Shown: in pieces, positions 37,216 to 49,186 of the stretch
Layout: the number at the start of each line of letters is the position of its first letter
Numbering within the stretch: position 1 is the stretch's first letter
Source: Neelides folsomi
Taxonomy: Eukaryota > Arthropoda > Collembola > Neelipleona > Neelidae
Direction: 5' to 3'
Length of the DNA: 64,000 nucleotides
NCBI GenBank assembly: GCA_034687125.1
Contig: JAQGBZ010000004.1
Coordinates: forward strand, 310,001 to 374,000
The notes under the pieces: model-generated
Told to the model about the DNA's origin: nothing
Databases searched by the model: none
Seen by the model: the letters and a program-made list of their open reading frames with translations, nothing else
Position numbers and translations under genes: made by a program

Positions 37216-39391
37216 GTAAGTTTTTCAATCCATTATAAATATTGAAGTTTAGACGTGGTTATGAGGTTTGTGTGAGGCATGTCATATTAATTGAGAGAAT
37301 TGGCGGTTATTAGTTGCACAAGCCAGAAACAAAGCACTTTGAATCTTGAATCATATTAAGAACCATACTATTAAACCATAAGTATTCGAAGGTAACATCA
37401 TGTTAAGAGTATGAACTTATCTCTGATTGGAAATAGAGTGACTAATCGAAAGAATACTTTTTTAAGTGTTTATCAACTTATAACATGTGAAGGAGCAAAG
37501 CGGTGTTCAGAGGGTTGAATAATTTTTTGCTCAAAATTTATTTACTCATTTGTGCCTGATTACCAATGCAAATGAGGGAGGAAGGAGGGTGTGTGCGAGG
37601 TGCATTGAATTTATAATATTTTCCCCGGCCCTTGATTCGGTTGAGGATCAGCAGCGGATCGAGATAAGCTCACCCCCTTGAAGAGTTACAAATGATTTGC
37701 TTTCACTCCCTTCTTATTCCTCCAAGAGAAAAGGTCCCTTATTCTGACCTTAACTATAATACCAATGGTAAATCTTGTACATAGCCAGGACCAAAGTGGA
37801 ACTTTATTTAAAATCTCCCCATGGTTGGAGATTCAGATTGTAAAGGCGGGTTTTGAACCATTGCCATTGTATTGCTTAGTATAATCTTAGTGGTTTTGAG
37901 GGACCATTTCTCGAAGTGATTCTCCATGGGTCATCTTGAATCCAACTCTCTCGCCACACGAGCTGAGAGCAGACAAATGGCATTATTTCTTTCCATGATT
38001 CCACTTCGTCTGGAGGTTCGCTTTACGGTTTACTCCAGCCGGTGAAATGAAAGGAGCTGCATAATAAAAAAAATGCATAAATAAACCACACAATTCAAGG
38101 AGAAGACAACTCCTTAAGATTGAATTTAAATAAATACTACAACTGGGCTCTAGATTGCATTCGAACAAAGTAAGTAGCATATTAGGTTATACGAAATGTT
38201 GAACGTAAAGATACATAGGAGTACTCGTATTATGCAAAACTAGTATTTCTTTATTAGCAGTAGTGGAATCAAATCGTTAATAGTGAAAGAATAAAACATG
38301 TATTGAACTTACTAAAGTAAAGTTTAAGAATTTATTCAAGTCATTAAACTATTTAATATACCAAATAAATTTTTCTGATCTGATAAAAATCATTTAGTTA
38401 AACTATACAGAAGCAAAGTGTTTTTTATAACTTTGATTATACACATGTTGCTTGTTTGATGTTTGTAGAATGAAATTGAAAGATTTTTAAAATTAATTCC
38501 ATAATGTATTTCAAGTAATAAATAGGTTGGATATATTGTCCAAAGTGAAGTATATGTAAGTAAAGGGTGGGTTATAGGCCTATCTTTATATTTGTTTTTA
38601 GCAATTGCATTTATCATGAAGGGAGTCTCCTTCAACCTGCGGCTGCCTTCTCCCAGTGGGGGGCTACTTCACTTTTTCTAATCATTTTCACGAGATGATA
38701 CAAATTTATGATGTAGACTGGAGAAATTTCCGGCTAGTTTTTCCTCACCCTTCTGCCCTTCCAGGTCCCAATCTATGACCTATTAGCCACATCTCTATGT
38801 ACCTGGTGGTTTTAACATGTCTGGCTTAAAAGTTCAATTCAAACTCGACACACGAGCCTCATTCCCAATCCCAAATACCCACAGACAGACAGGAAAGACT
38901 GACAGAGAGACATAAGTAATAGACATTTGGAAATGAGGAAACTCTAAAGATATGGAAAAGGTAAACTCCAAACTCCCCTTCCTTTTCCTATTACTATCAC
39001 TAAATAGAAGAGGAAATATGGAATTTTTATTTCGTTAGCTTTAAAGAGTAAAAAGCAATATTCACAAGGTTCAAATATTTCTCTCCTTAATGGGTATAGA
39101 AGACTGTGTACTTATGTTATGTATGGTATATCTGTGTATCTGTGTATTTGAGAGTTTAAGCTTTTATGTCTACATGAACTTTCAAGCCTTGTTGGAAAGG
39201 GTCAAATTATTTGATCATTATGTGCATTGGGTGCAGCGGCCCTTGAGGTTCCCATTTTCAAATATAACTTTGTCTTTTTATGTATTTTTCCACCTCTAGC
39301 TGAGAGCAGGATATTTGTGTTGATTTGGTAAGTATGAAAGAAATACGGTTAAGGAATTAGTTTCAGCACTATGTACTAGGGAAAGAATATC

Positions 39392-39421
39392 CATTTAAAG
39401 TATTATAGTATACTTTAAATG
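39392..39421. repeat. Perfect 12-bp hairpin
   Basis: CATTTAAAGTAT at 39392-39403, loop TATAGT, ATACTTTAAATG at 39410-39421. The stem is exact. Confidence 0.9.
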
Positions 39422-39512
39422 TTGAAGATGTTGAGTTCATTGTTGGTGTATGTAATGTACCATTGGAATCTCTTAAATTCCATTTGCATTTTGGGTGGCA
39501 TACTCAACATTT

Positions 39513-39532
39513 ATTAACATTAACATTAACAT
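39513..39532 (+). repeat. (ATTAAC)3.3 short tandem repeat
   Basis: Three perfect hexamer units plus two bases. Confidence 0.85.
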
Positions 39533-42508
39533 AAGGGCAGGATTATTTATTCCTGTAATAAGTAAATGTGTTATCTGTTCACATCCGTCGCCGCAGAGAG
39601 GATGAGGATGCTTGGGAGAATGCAAGCAACCCATTTGCACTCTTGTGCTATTCATCTTGATTTCATTAGATGCTTCTCCTTAGGATCATTTTCCCATTCA
39701 CCTTTCAGATTTTTAGCGATAGGGAGCGAGAGAGTCAAAGATTCTTATTGGAACTGGAGGGCTTGTTTTCATTTTTATTGACTAAATTCTTCCTTTTTAA
39801 TCAGGTTTTTAATTAGAAGAAAGATAGGGAATAGATGGGATAACATACTCTTCCAATCAGCCTCGTAAATAAATAGAAATGAAGGGGGAGATTTAAGATC
39901 TTATGAGCCTCACGTCCTTATCAAAAATCCTTTAACCCACCACACATCTAATCACTTTCTTAAAGAATGCCATCGAGTTAAAATTCCTTCATTCGATCCT
40001 ATTGCTAATAAACTCTAAATAATGCATTAATTAGCAAAAGGAATTGCATGCGAAATTTCTAACGAATATGCTAAGTTTTATGGATAAGTGAATTCAGAGG
40101 ACGGCCGTTGGGTTCAACTCTTAAGCAGAAGGTTTTCTTTGATCTCTCACAACAGAGCCGCAATTTCATTTTCCCTTTCCCATCACTCCAGAGAATTTCT
40201 TAGCAGGAATGAAATTAGCGAGAAGAATGCCTGTATAAAAATTTCAAGTTTTTCCAGAAGCAGCCGCTATAATGATCCATGTTTTATATAACAAAGGCCC
40301 CGTTTAGAATATGAACTTACTAATTTATATGAGCATGTAAGAAATGCTTTCAACTAAGGATGAACATGTGGTAGATTGGTTTTACATACGTATACGTAGT
40401 TACATGCGTATTTAAATATTTAGAATGTATTTTATTCAGTATTACGATTTAATTTGATAGCAGTTAAGTTTAATTAACCAGTAAGTGAATATTACGAATA
40501 ATTTGATTTGTTATTTAACAAAATTATCACTTTTGTTAAAGCATAAATACCATATATATTTTTATATATTATTTATGTGCAGATATACAGCTATTATATA
40601 AAAGTAATAAGAAGTTTTTTTATTGACGTTAATCTGCATTTAAATTATGTGGCATAAAAGTTTGGAAATGAATAACATTTTTTATGAAATACAAATTGAA
40701 AAAAGAGTCTGCTTCCAATGGAAGAAATTTTGAATGCAAATCTGAATTTCTCTCCAGAGACGGATCTGAATAAGAGTTCCGTAATGAGGATAAAGCGAAC
40801 TGTAAATATAAGTTTGGGTTCAAAGAGGAAGCCGCCGGATATTTAAGGCTGGAGAATCCCTCAAGTATGGTCGTTTCACGAAGTTTCTCTTATGTAAAAT
40901 CGGGATCAATTTGGGTCTCAGAGCCTTCTTGCTGCTCAGCTATCATATTTTATTACAAAATCAATATGGGATGATCAAAGAGTTTATTCCTTGTCGACTT
41001 TCTCTCATGGCCTCTTCATGGTAAATGTATGACATAACAGGCCATTGAGGATTACTTGACAAACTCTCCTTTTCCTATCTCATCATTTACTCCCATCAGT
41101 CCTTTCTCCACAATTGAAATTCTGAAAATATGATATATTCATAGAAAATAAAAAAAGAGATAACACGCCCCTCATTCCCATTTTTCTTTTTATACACGTA
41201 CATACAAGCTCCATATCAGATATCGGAGAGGAATATCCGGAAATACTTTATTCGTTTGGAGATTTGTAGATCCATGAATCATCAAGTCTTTTGAATCTCA
41301 AAATCATAAAATTAAATATTAAAAAATGACTCACTCCAGTTTGGATATAAAATTACATTGATAGTGGAAGTTCAATAATGTTTAATATTTTATTCACGAT
41401 TCCCAAATTCCAATATGGAAAAAAATTTAATGGGAAAGAAAGCAATTTTTCTTTAGATAACTTTCCCGCTGTTGTCTTTCCACACTTATGGTATAAACCA
41501 AAGGGGCGCTGATAGGCTTTTACGGAAATGAAAATGAATGATAAAAGTTTTTGATAAATAACTATTACTATATTAGAATTACATCATGGCAGTTGTGAAA
41601 GATATTTATAGGATCTCGATTTTGAAGACTCGTAGTCCATTATGAAGTGGCCCGAGGAGGGAGACTCGTTCAATATATGGAAATATAGGTCTCCAGAGAA
41701 ATCTTCAGAGAGATGCTTTTTGAAAGGGGGCGAATCATAGACAAGAGGCATCATAATGTACATAACATTTCACGTTCCTCGTTTTCTCCCCTTGATATTG
41801 AAGTTGGCCCATCCTTTCAAACCTTTTGCATCACTTCAAATTCTATTTTCCTTCAGGACCTTACATTTCTTTATGTAATGGTACGAATGTCGGGAAAATT
41901 CGGAAAATATTAAATTGATAATGGCGTAATGTCCGTTTTCATCACTTCAATTTACATATCATCATTCGGATGTGTCGGATTGGAATTTCTTACATGGTTT
42001 TTCATAAATAAAACAAAATATTATCTTTTACAACCTATCTATGTAGATTCCTATTCACTTTCAACAGTAACTGACAAATATTCAATATTGGCGAATATTT
42101 GGCTAGACAAGAGCCGAATGTTATTTAATAGAAATATTGTAGATAGGAAATTCGCAACATTAATGAAGATACAACATTATAATACAAATGCATAATTATT
42201 TTCTATTGTAATCCAAGAATGCTTTATTTGTTGATTAAGTGAGTTTCTCTTCGTTGATTTCACTTCATCTGCTTATTTGTTTTCTTTAGTCAATTATGAT
42301 TGAGATTGGAACCCTGCGATGTTTCATCACTTCCTCCAAATTTCAATTGTCTAAATATTAATTGATTTCAAAGGAATTATTTGAAAGAAACTAATTTGAG
42401 GAACTGACGTTTGTTGATTTTCTTGATTCGTTTCAACTTACATGTAAATTTTAAATCAATAATTGGGTAGGAAATAAAGATGATTCCAATCTTGTACAAA
42501 CCGTTTAT

Positions 42509-42606
42509 TTAATAAGTAAACATAGGGATATCAAAACATGTAAAAAATAACAAAAATTTTTATGGATTTCCATATCATTTTCATTATCCCTATGTTTACT
42601 TATTAA
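42509..42606. repeat. 22-bp perfect inverted repeat, possible tiny MITE or long hairpin
   Basis: The left arm at 42509-42530 begins TTAATAAG and ends AGGGATA. The right arm at 42585-42606 is its exact reverse complement across 22 bp. The spacer is 54 nt and A+T-rich. Both outer ends are TTAA, which would fit a 98-bp element flanked by TTAA target duplications with 18-bp terminal repeats, as for piggyBac-like miniature elements, though the ends are not the usual CCC. A microRNA-type or other structured hairpin is the alternative: the arms are 22 nt, but the loop is long and the pairing unusually perfect. Confidence 0.85.
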
Positions 42607-42625
42607 GTGGAAAGCTTATATAAAG

Positions 42626-42645
42626 CTTAAGCATATGTGCTTAAG
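42626..42645. repeat. 8-bp hairpin beside the 42509 inverted repeat
   Basis: CTTAAGCA at 42626-42633, loop TATG, TGCTTAAG at 42638-42645. It lies 20 nt downstream of the long inverted repeat. Confidence 0.75.
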
Positions 42646-45600
42646 TATAATAAAGTACCATACAGGTGTACATTTATACAGGTATATTATGTTTATATAA
42701 ATGTTACATGCCTACTTAGGTATTCGTATTGTCTGACAATTCATTGAATGTAATTGTTCTTAGAACTTTCTATTAGATCTATGTATGTATCAGAATTATA
42801 TAATGGAGTTGCTAAACTAAATGTCTTCAACTTGTGAAATGGACGAGAGAGTGATTATTCCTCTATCGAAAAACCAAGTTTTTATGGATTGATGCTGCTA
42901 AATTGGCACATACTTTTAACTTAACTAGTATTAGAAAAAACAGCTCTTCTTCCATAAAGGATTGCGGGAGCCATGAACCAAGAATGGATTGAGGATCCGA
43001 CTCGTTATCCTTACATAGTTGACAATTGAATTACGTCTTGGATTGGAATATGTAGTAAATTTAATTTTTATCAGGAAGAGATGATAAAGTTTGTTTATTG
43101 AGACTGGCTTTATTATCCGAATGACATTTACTATTTAGAATTATACATAATAGATATAGGGAATGAGAAAAAGTAGTAGCGAAAGTAAAGGATGAATTAC
43201 TTTGTATGTTTAGATTCTTACCTACCCGAATATTTTTTTGCGTTTATCTCAAAGAACTATGTTTGTTTGATGTCATTAGAACTCCCCTCTTTGTCTCCTC
43301 CCATATTGTGTATGAGACGGAGTGATTTCTAATTTCAGGCCTCTGATTCAAGTTGGACGAGGTTCAAGTTTAGGTCTATTATCTAAAAAAACTTGCATGC
43401 TCTCAAGTAAAGTGCCTCTGATACAAGGAGAGTTAGAATGAGAATTGAATTGAATTGACAGTGACGGAGGGCTATGGGCGAAGGTTTATGGTAAAAGTTT
43501 ATTTAACATCGACTTTGAACAAGTGGACCAACCAGACTGAACACCAGTACTTTGCATATGTTCAGCAACCTTTTTTGCACCATTGACAAAATATCGCAAG
43601 AAAATAAATGTTACCTTATAGTCTCCCAGTGAGTTCCTTAAGCGGAATGACCAAAAGCCACCCTCAATACATTTTCTTGAGGTTTCTTAAAATGGGGGAA
43701 ATGAGTCCAAGAAAAGTAAACAAGAGTCAATTGGGTCTTAAGCTACAATAAGCTTAAGCTATATATATATTCTTCTATACAAAGAATTATAACTTTAAGG
43801 TATATCCTTTACAATAAGTTTGTATGGAATATTTTTCTTATTATATCCGCAACCCTCTTTAAAGCACAGCCCATTTGTACGTGGAGAGACTTTGTTAGAA
43901 GTTTAGAAGTCATAAGAGTTTTAAAATGTTTTTCCAACCCTCGTCCTCTCCCTTTCCAAAAATTGAGGAATGGGGTGGTGGTGAACCTTCTTCATTCATT
44001 CTTACATTGGAGCGGATGTGAGTGTGAAGGAGAAGTTCATTTGATGCATTTCATATCTGGAATTGTAGTCTTGAGAGGAGAATTGGTCCCTCCGGCAGAT
44101 TGAAATGCGAGTTCTGCAACCTGGCTATTTGTACAATAACTCATTAGTTTGACGTACGCCTGAATCCGCTCCCTTTGTATTCCATTAATTCTTTTCCTCT
44201 CTCGTGAGTATGAAATGAAAAATGGCCATTTTGCGTATATGCAATTTACTTGGGCTCTTGACCGACCTGCCATGTCTCCCTTTATTTCATTGTTCGTGTC
44301 ATATTTTCTCGGCGAACTCCTCGGAATTGCCATCCATTCTGTCTGCACTCGCTCTCTCGTTGTAATTGACTCAGCCTGGGACTGGGATGAATAAGAAGGA
44401 ATAAGTCCAATTGTCTTTTTGTTCCTAGACTCACTCCCCACTTAAAAGTAATATTCTCTGGTAATAATGTAATGGTTTGCTCATATAATGGTTTAATTAG
44501 TACATTTGCATAATGTTTTAGAGTGTCAAAGCTCAAGGGGTTTTTAAATTGAGAATTGGCAGGTTGGAGGATGAAAAGTAGGAAGGCTCCCCTTCGCCCA
44601 TTCTCCCTTTGTGCCCACGTAACCCTTCTTTCACACTCTATGATTTATTGGCCAAAAATTCATGACAAATCAAAGTTTGCTCAAATATGGTTCGCCTTAT
44701 TAAATGTGGTTGCAATTTTAATTTGCTTGATGAAAATGTAAACACTAAAGTGTAAAGGCTCACTTTTTCAGCCCTACATTACTTACCTCTTTGGCACTCG
44801 TTTCAGTAAATTGAGTTTCTTATGAGAGGAGAAAAACATTAAGAATCCACATTTCAATTTGACTTTTGAGATTTCATTTGAACTTTCGAAGTGGAAGAAA
44901 AGATTCTTTTAATTGGCCAGCCTCCACAGGAGAACAGGTGGGTTCTGAATTGATCCACAAAGTGAGAGGAATTTTGACTCCTTGGCCCTGTCTGAACTAA
45001 ACGCTCTTATGACATGCATGACCATAATATGTATTATCTCCCTTTACTTATGAAGGTTTGAGCAAATCCATAAACACAAAGGGAATTACTGAATTTATTG
45101 TTGTAATAAATAGTTTAGAAAACCAGTTCACTTCGGCTTGGTCATTTTCACTGAATGGAAACCTCGGTTCGTTAATAGTTCATGAGTAGGGTTATTTACT
45201 TAATACCAGAAATAAATTATTTGCAACAAGCTTAACATACTTCCTTTTAATAGCCCTGTTTTTCCTCTTAAATTTTTGAAAAGAAAGCTTTAAAAATTCC
45301 TCTTCACCTCACGAGCATATAAAGAATTGCTAAAGTCTTCACATGCCAAAACAATCTCTATTTTTTGCAAATTAATTTTTATTAACTCAATTTAATTTTC
45401 ATCTTGCTCACTTTCCAATTTATAGGGAAAATATTTTGATTGTTAAATTGGTATTATGATGGATTAAATTCTCCATTCAATCTTTATTCGATTTTTGTTA
45501 TGACCTTTCTGCTGTGAGAACTTTCAATATCTTTATTGATATTTCTTGAGCGTAGGTCTTTTTAGAAATAATATTGATGGTAAGATTAGTATTATAACTT

Positions 45601-45955
45601 TATAACTATTATAACTATGTATTTAGATATTTTTGTATATGAATAGAGAGTTGAGTTTTTGAGTGGCTCAAGGGCCGTAATTTCTTCTTCGAGTCAAATT
45701 TATTATTTGCCGAGTTTATTTGCTTTCCAAAGTTTTTCTGACTGTTTGCAAATCGTTTTATGAGGCTGAGTAGGTTCTTTACGACCGCCGTCTCGTCTTG
45801 AGCAGAGTGGAAAAGAGGTAATAAAGGCACTAACTATAACTACTTAAACCTGCCCAAATCATGCAACTCAATGGGGAAGAATGTCGGCTAGGTCCCAGCA
45901 GTCCGCCCCTTCTTCCTTTGACAAAAATCCGTATCCTCCCTGGAAAAACTATTTG

Positions 45956-45968
45956 CTCTCTCTCTCTC
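45956..45968 (+). repeat. (CT)6.5 microsatellite
   Basis: Perfect CT dinucleotide run of 13 bases. Confidence 0.8.
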
Positions 45969-47619
45969 ACAAGTGAATCCTTATAAGAAAACTTCTCACA
46001 TTTTACATTTTTCTTTAGTTGAGAAATTACGAGTCGGCCGTCGTTTCCTTCATAAAGTTTTTTTTGATTCAAAAATTCTTCTTAAAGTTAGTATGGGTGG
46101 CATTAGCCTTAACCATTTCTTTTCATGTTGACTTGTATGATGCAAATGCACTCTTTTATGAGTAAATAATTGGTAAGGCTCAGGTCAAGTTTTCTTATTT
46201 AATGAGGATTAAACTCGCGGTTGGCGACAGATTTGGGTGTTAAACTGGAAAGCAAATGCAAAAAACTTGTTTATATTATTCCTAAACTTGCTTTTCCACG
46301 TTCACGACTATTTTCGTATTGGATCTTACATATGTGAGATTTAAATCTTTCCATATCATCTCTACATTGTGCTTCTTATCGTTGAATAAAACAAACTAAT
46401 AAAGCAGAGAACCATTAAAGGCAGCTCTACCGCATTTTGCATTATTATGGGTGAGAGAATTCCGCGATGGTGGTCGGCGTTTCATTAACGCAATGAGGAT
46501 ATTTTATCTCAAATCATTTCTTGTGGAAATTTCTTTAATGTAATTTAGGGCTTGGCTCTTTAATAAAATCTTATTAGAACAAGATACTCAAATCAATTAT
46601 TAATTAAAACCTCACGAACCAACTTTGGGTCGAAGTGTGTGTATAAGAATGTGGGAATGAAAGGGAAAAGCAAATGCTTATCATTAATTCATTGAGCCAA
46701 GGGCTTTAATGACGAAATCTCTTAAAGCATAAAACTTCAAAGTTACAATATAGACACACAATAAATTCTTTCATCTCTCCCTCCGGAATATGGGAAATAC
46801 TTTATACACAGAATATAACAAAGTCGCATTTGTAAGTAAAGTTTAATTTTCTCGAACTAGGAAATGAATAAGTAAAAGCTGGGTGGATTCATTATTGATT
46901 AGGCCCCTATTTCATTTCTTTGTCTTCTTCATTCCGCCACCCTCACTTCCTCTCTCTCAGAAAAGAGCTAAAAAGACGCTCGTGGATGAAGACGTCTCCC
47001 GACTCGCCCAAAGAATCTTTAATTAGTCAACGAGTCATTAAAAAGACTTTTATAGAAGTGAGACTCATAGCTCACATCAACTTAGCTTCTTTCATCACCA
47101 TCAACCATCACACACTTTCCCAAATAGAAATAACCATACATTCATATAGCACTTGACTTTTAACAAAATGATAAAAGGAATAAATGTATAGGTACTTTTA
47201 TATGAGAAACTTAAGAAGAACCATTAAGATCATAAGTGTATGAAAAATTCTGTGTAATATATTTGTATATTTGATATTTTACTCGATAGGAGTAAAGTGG
47301 CTCTTCTCATTTTCTTCATTACCAAATGCATGTCACGTAAAGGACATTGATGAGATTCTTAAAAAAGAGAATTATAAGAATTAAAGAGTCGAATTTGGGA
47401 GTATTACGTAGAATGAGTGATGCTAATTGCCTAGTCTGTCCCTTATGTGGAAATGTGTCTCTTCAACATATCTTTTTTGTGACAACTTTCTCAGCTCCCG
47501 TTCTCTGCCGAATTCAATTGAGACGAGGATAATGATTAGTTATTATAACTTGAAGCTTATCTTCCCATTTTTCATTATTCATTAAGGAATAGTTAAAGCT
47601 CTAATGAAAATTACTTACA

Positions 47620-47639
47620 CTCGTATTATCTCGTATTAT
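47620..47639 (+). repeat. 10-bp tandem duplication
   Basis: Two perfect tandem copies of CTCGTATTAT. Confidence 0.85.
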
Positions 47640-49172
47640 ATGCAATGAGAAAATAGAAAACATTTGTGCATTATGTATGATTGTGATTCATTTTAAGGTA
47701 GATTAATTACAAATATTTTAGGATATACTTATTTATTATGTAGGTATATTAAATGAAAGTATTGTACTTTTACACGAATGATGATAATGATGAAGAGAGT
47801 AATTTGTAAGTTATAGAGTTTTCATATTATGCCAACCTTATTGTCAGGGACTTCTTGACAAACTTTGCCTTAGAGCTATGAAGCCAAAGGCGAAGAAATT
47901 AGGAATGAGACACCACGGACGCTCCTGTACACCTTCTTTTTTATTGACCGCAATTAGTTAGAACATTACAACAATTTGGATATTGCGACAGAGAGTGATT
48001 AGGGTGGCAAATAAGAATGTAATAATCGGACTCTCCTTCATTGATGAAAAGAAAGTTGCGTCTTCGATATTGAATCTTTAATATAAGGTTAGGAAAATAA
48101 TTATTCAGCATAGCACACAACTCAAATTATTAGTCAAATAACATTAAATAACAGCTTTTGGATTTTTATTAGGCTTAATGAAGACAAAGGGAAATTGTGA
48201 TTTAATTTCATGAAAACCTTTAAGCTACATAATAAGTACATTAGCAATATGTTCCATACAAAATATACATTTTGTGTGTTTAAACTCTGAATTCTCTTAG
48301 GTGGCCTTATTTCTTCATTTTTAAATTACATACTTACCTTTACCTCCGCCGCTATTCTTTTACCTCTAAGCGAACAAGAATAATAGTCTCATTATTATTA
48401 TTCGTCTCAGTCGATTTAATCGTAAAGGTCTTGAGTCTTGTTCTCTACAATTTGTTCACATTACGACCGTGCCGTCTCATTGTAAAGAGCATCTGGCCGG
48501 TGTATGTGTGGGGTTTATCATCGGCCTGATAGAACTTTCTGGTTCTGTCCTTTCCTCCCTCCGCAATGATTTCTTTGAAGAAGCGGCTGAAAAATTGATA
48601 AATGAATCCACTTCCTTCCCCTTAAGACCCATCATCATTCTCATCATTGTTCCCTTCATTTAAAAACTCATATTTTCACGTCTTTCTCACTTCCCTTCAC
48701 CATGATTTTTACTAAAATGAGGAAGAGTCTGGTAAACCTCGCTGATGAGGTCCAATACCCCGAACGTTAATGTTTTTCTTCCTTCCAAGAATCCTACCTT
48801 CTTTCCTGGCTCCAAACAATTCACCCACAAATGAGGCTTTTGCTTTAAGCTCTATCCCTTTACCCAACATCCACTTTACGCTCATCAGCCAGTAAAGACT
48901 TTAGAAAACTCCTTTCATTCCATTGTTCAGAAGCTTGTAAAATGCAGAACATGCACATTCATAAAATGCCCATTTACTCAAAAATATTCCCTTTTGGAAT
49001 TACAATTTTCTTGCTCGTTTATTGTAAACTTCTTTCAAACCGATCATTCTTACATAACATTAACAGTCCGGAAATATCTATTATTATTTTTATTATAATA
49101 TGAATGAAATTTTAAGTGAGGAATATAAAAGGGATTGTTATTTTTATTATATAAGAAGAGAGATTTTTTATT

Positions 49173-49186
49173 TACGAGTACTCGTA
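49173..49186. repeat. 14-bp perfect palindrome
   Basis: TACGAGTACTCGTA is its own reverse complement. Confidence 0.85.

Larger units (their letters stand above)
37216..42500 (+). other. Putative intron 3, first part
   Basis: Non-coding A+T-rich sequence. It holds the 39392 hairpin, an (ATTAAC)3 repeat at 39513-39532, a 12-bp palindrome TACGTATACGTA at 40387-40398 and a possible 28-nt micro-exon at 39300-39327 (acceptor CCTCTAG, donor TTTG|GTAAGTA) that I do not trust. No coding homology was recognised. Confidence 0.4.
42650..48330 (+). other. Putative intron 3, second part
   Basis: Non-coding. An (AT)5 run lies at 43761-43770 just after a repeated CTTAAGCTA, and a (CT)6.5 run at 45956-45968. 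The minus-strand ORF 44037-44441 (134 codons) has no recognisable domain or splice framing and its length is within chance. A minus-strand GAG|GTAAGT donor-like site abuts 44787 with a pyrimidine-rich acceptor 32 nt away; this is listed as a weak finding only. A 10-bp tandem, CTCGTATTAT twice, lies at 47620-47639. Confidence 0.4.

Noticed and set aside
39300-39327. 28-nt segment between CCTCTAG and GTAAGTA
   Set aside because: Splice-like ends but extremely short and without other support; could be a random pairing of common signals.
44037-44441. 134-codon ORF, minus strand
   Set aside because: Mixed composition but no recognisable motif, splice site or polyadenylation signal, and its length is within chance.
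47347-47532. ORF with CLVCPLCG...QH resembling the C-terminal zinc knuckle of a LINE
   Set aside because: The final cysteine is missing, no reverse transcriptase sequence lies upstream, and there is no poly-A tail or duplication. Probably coincidental.
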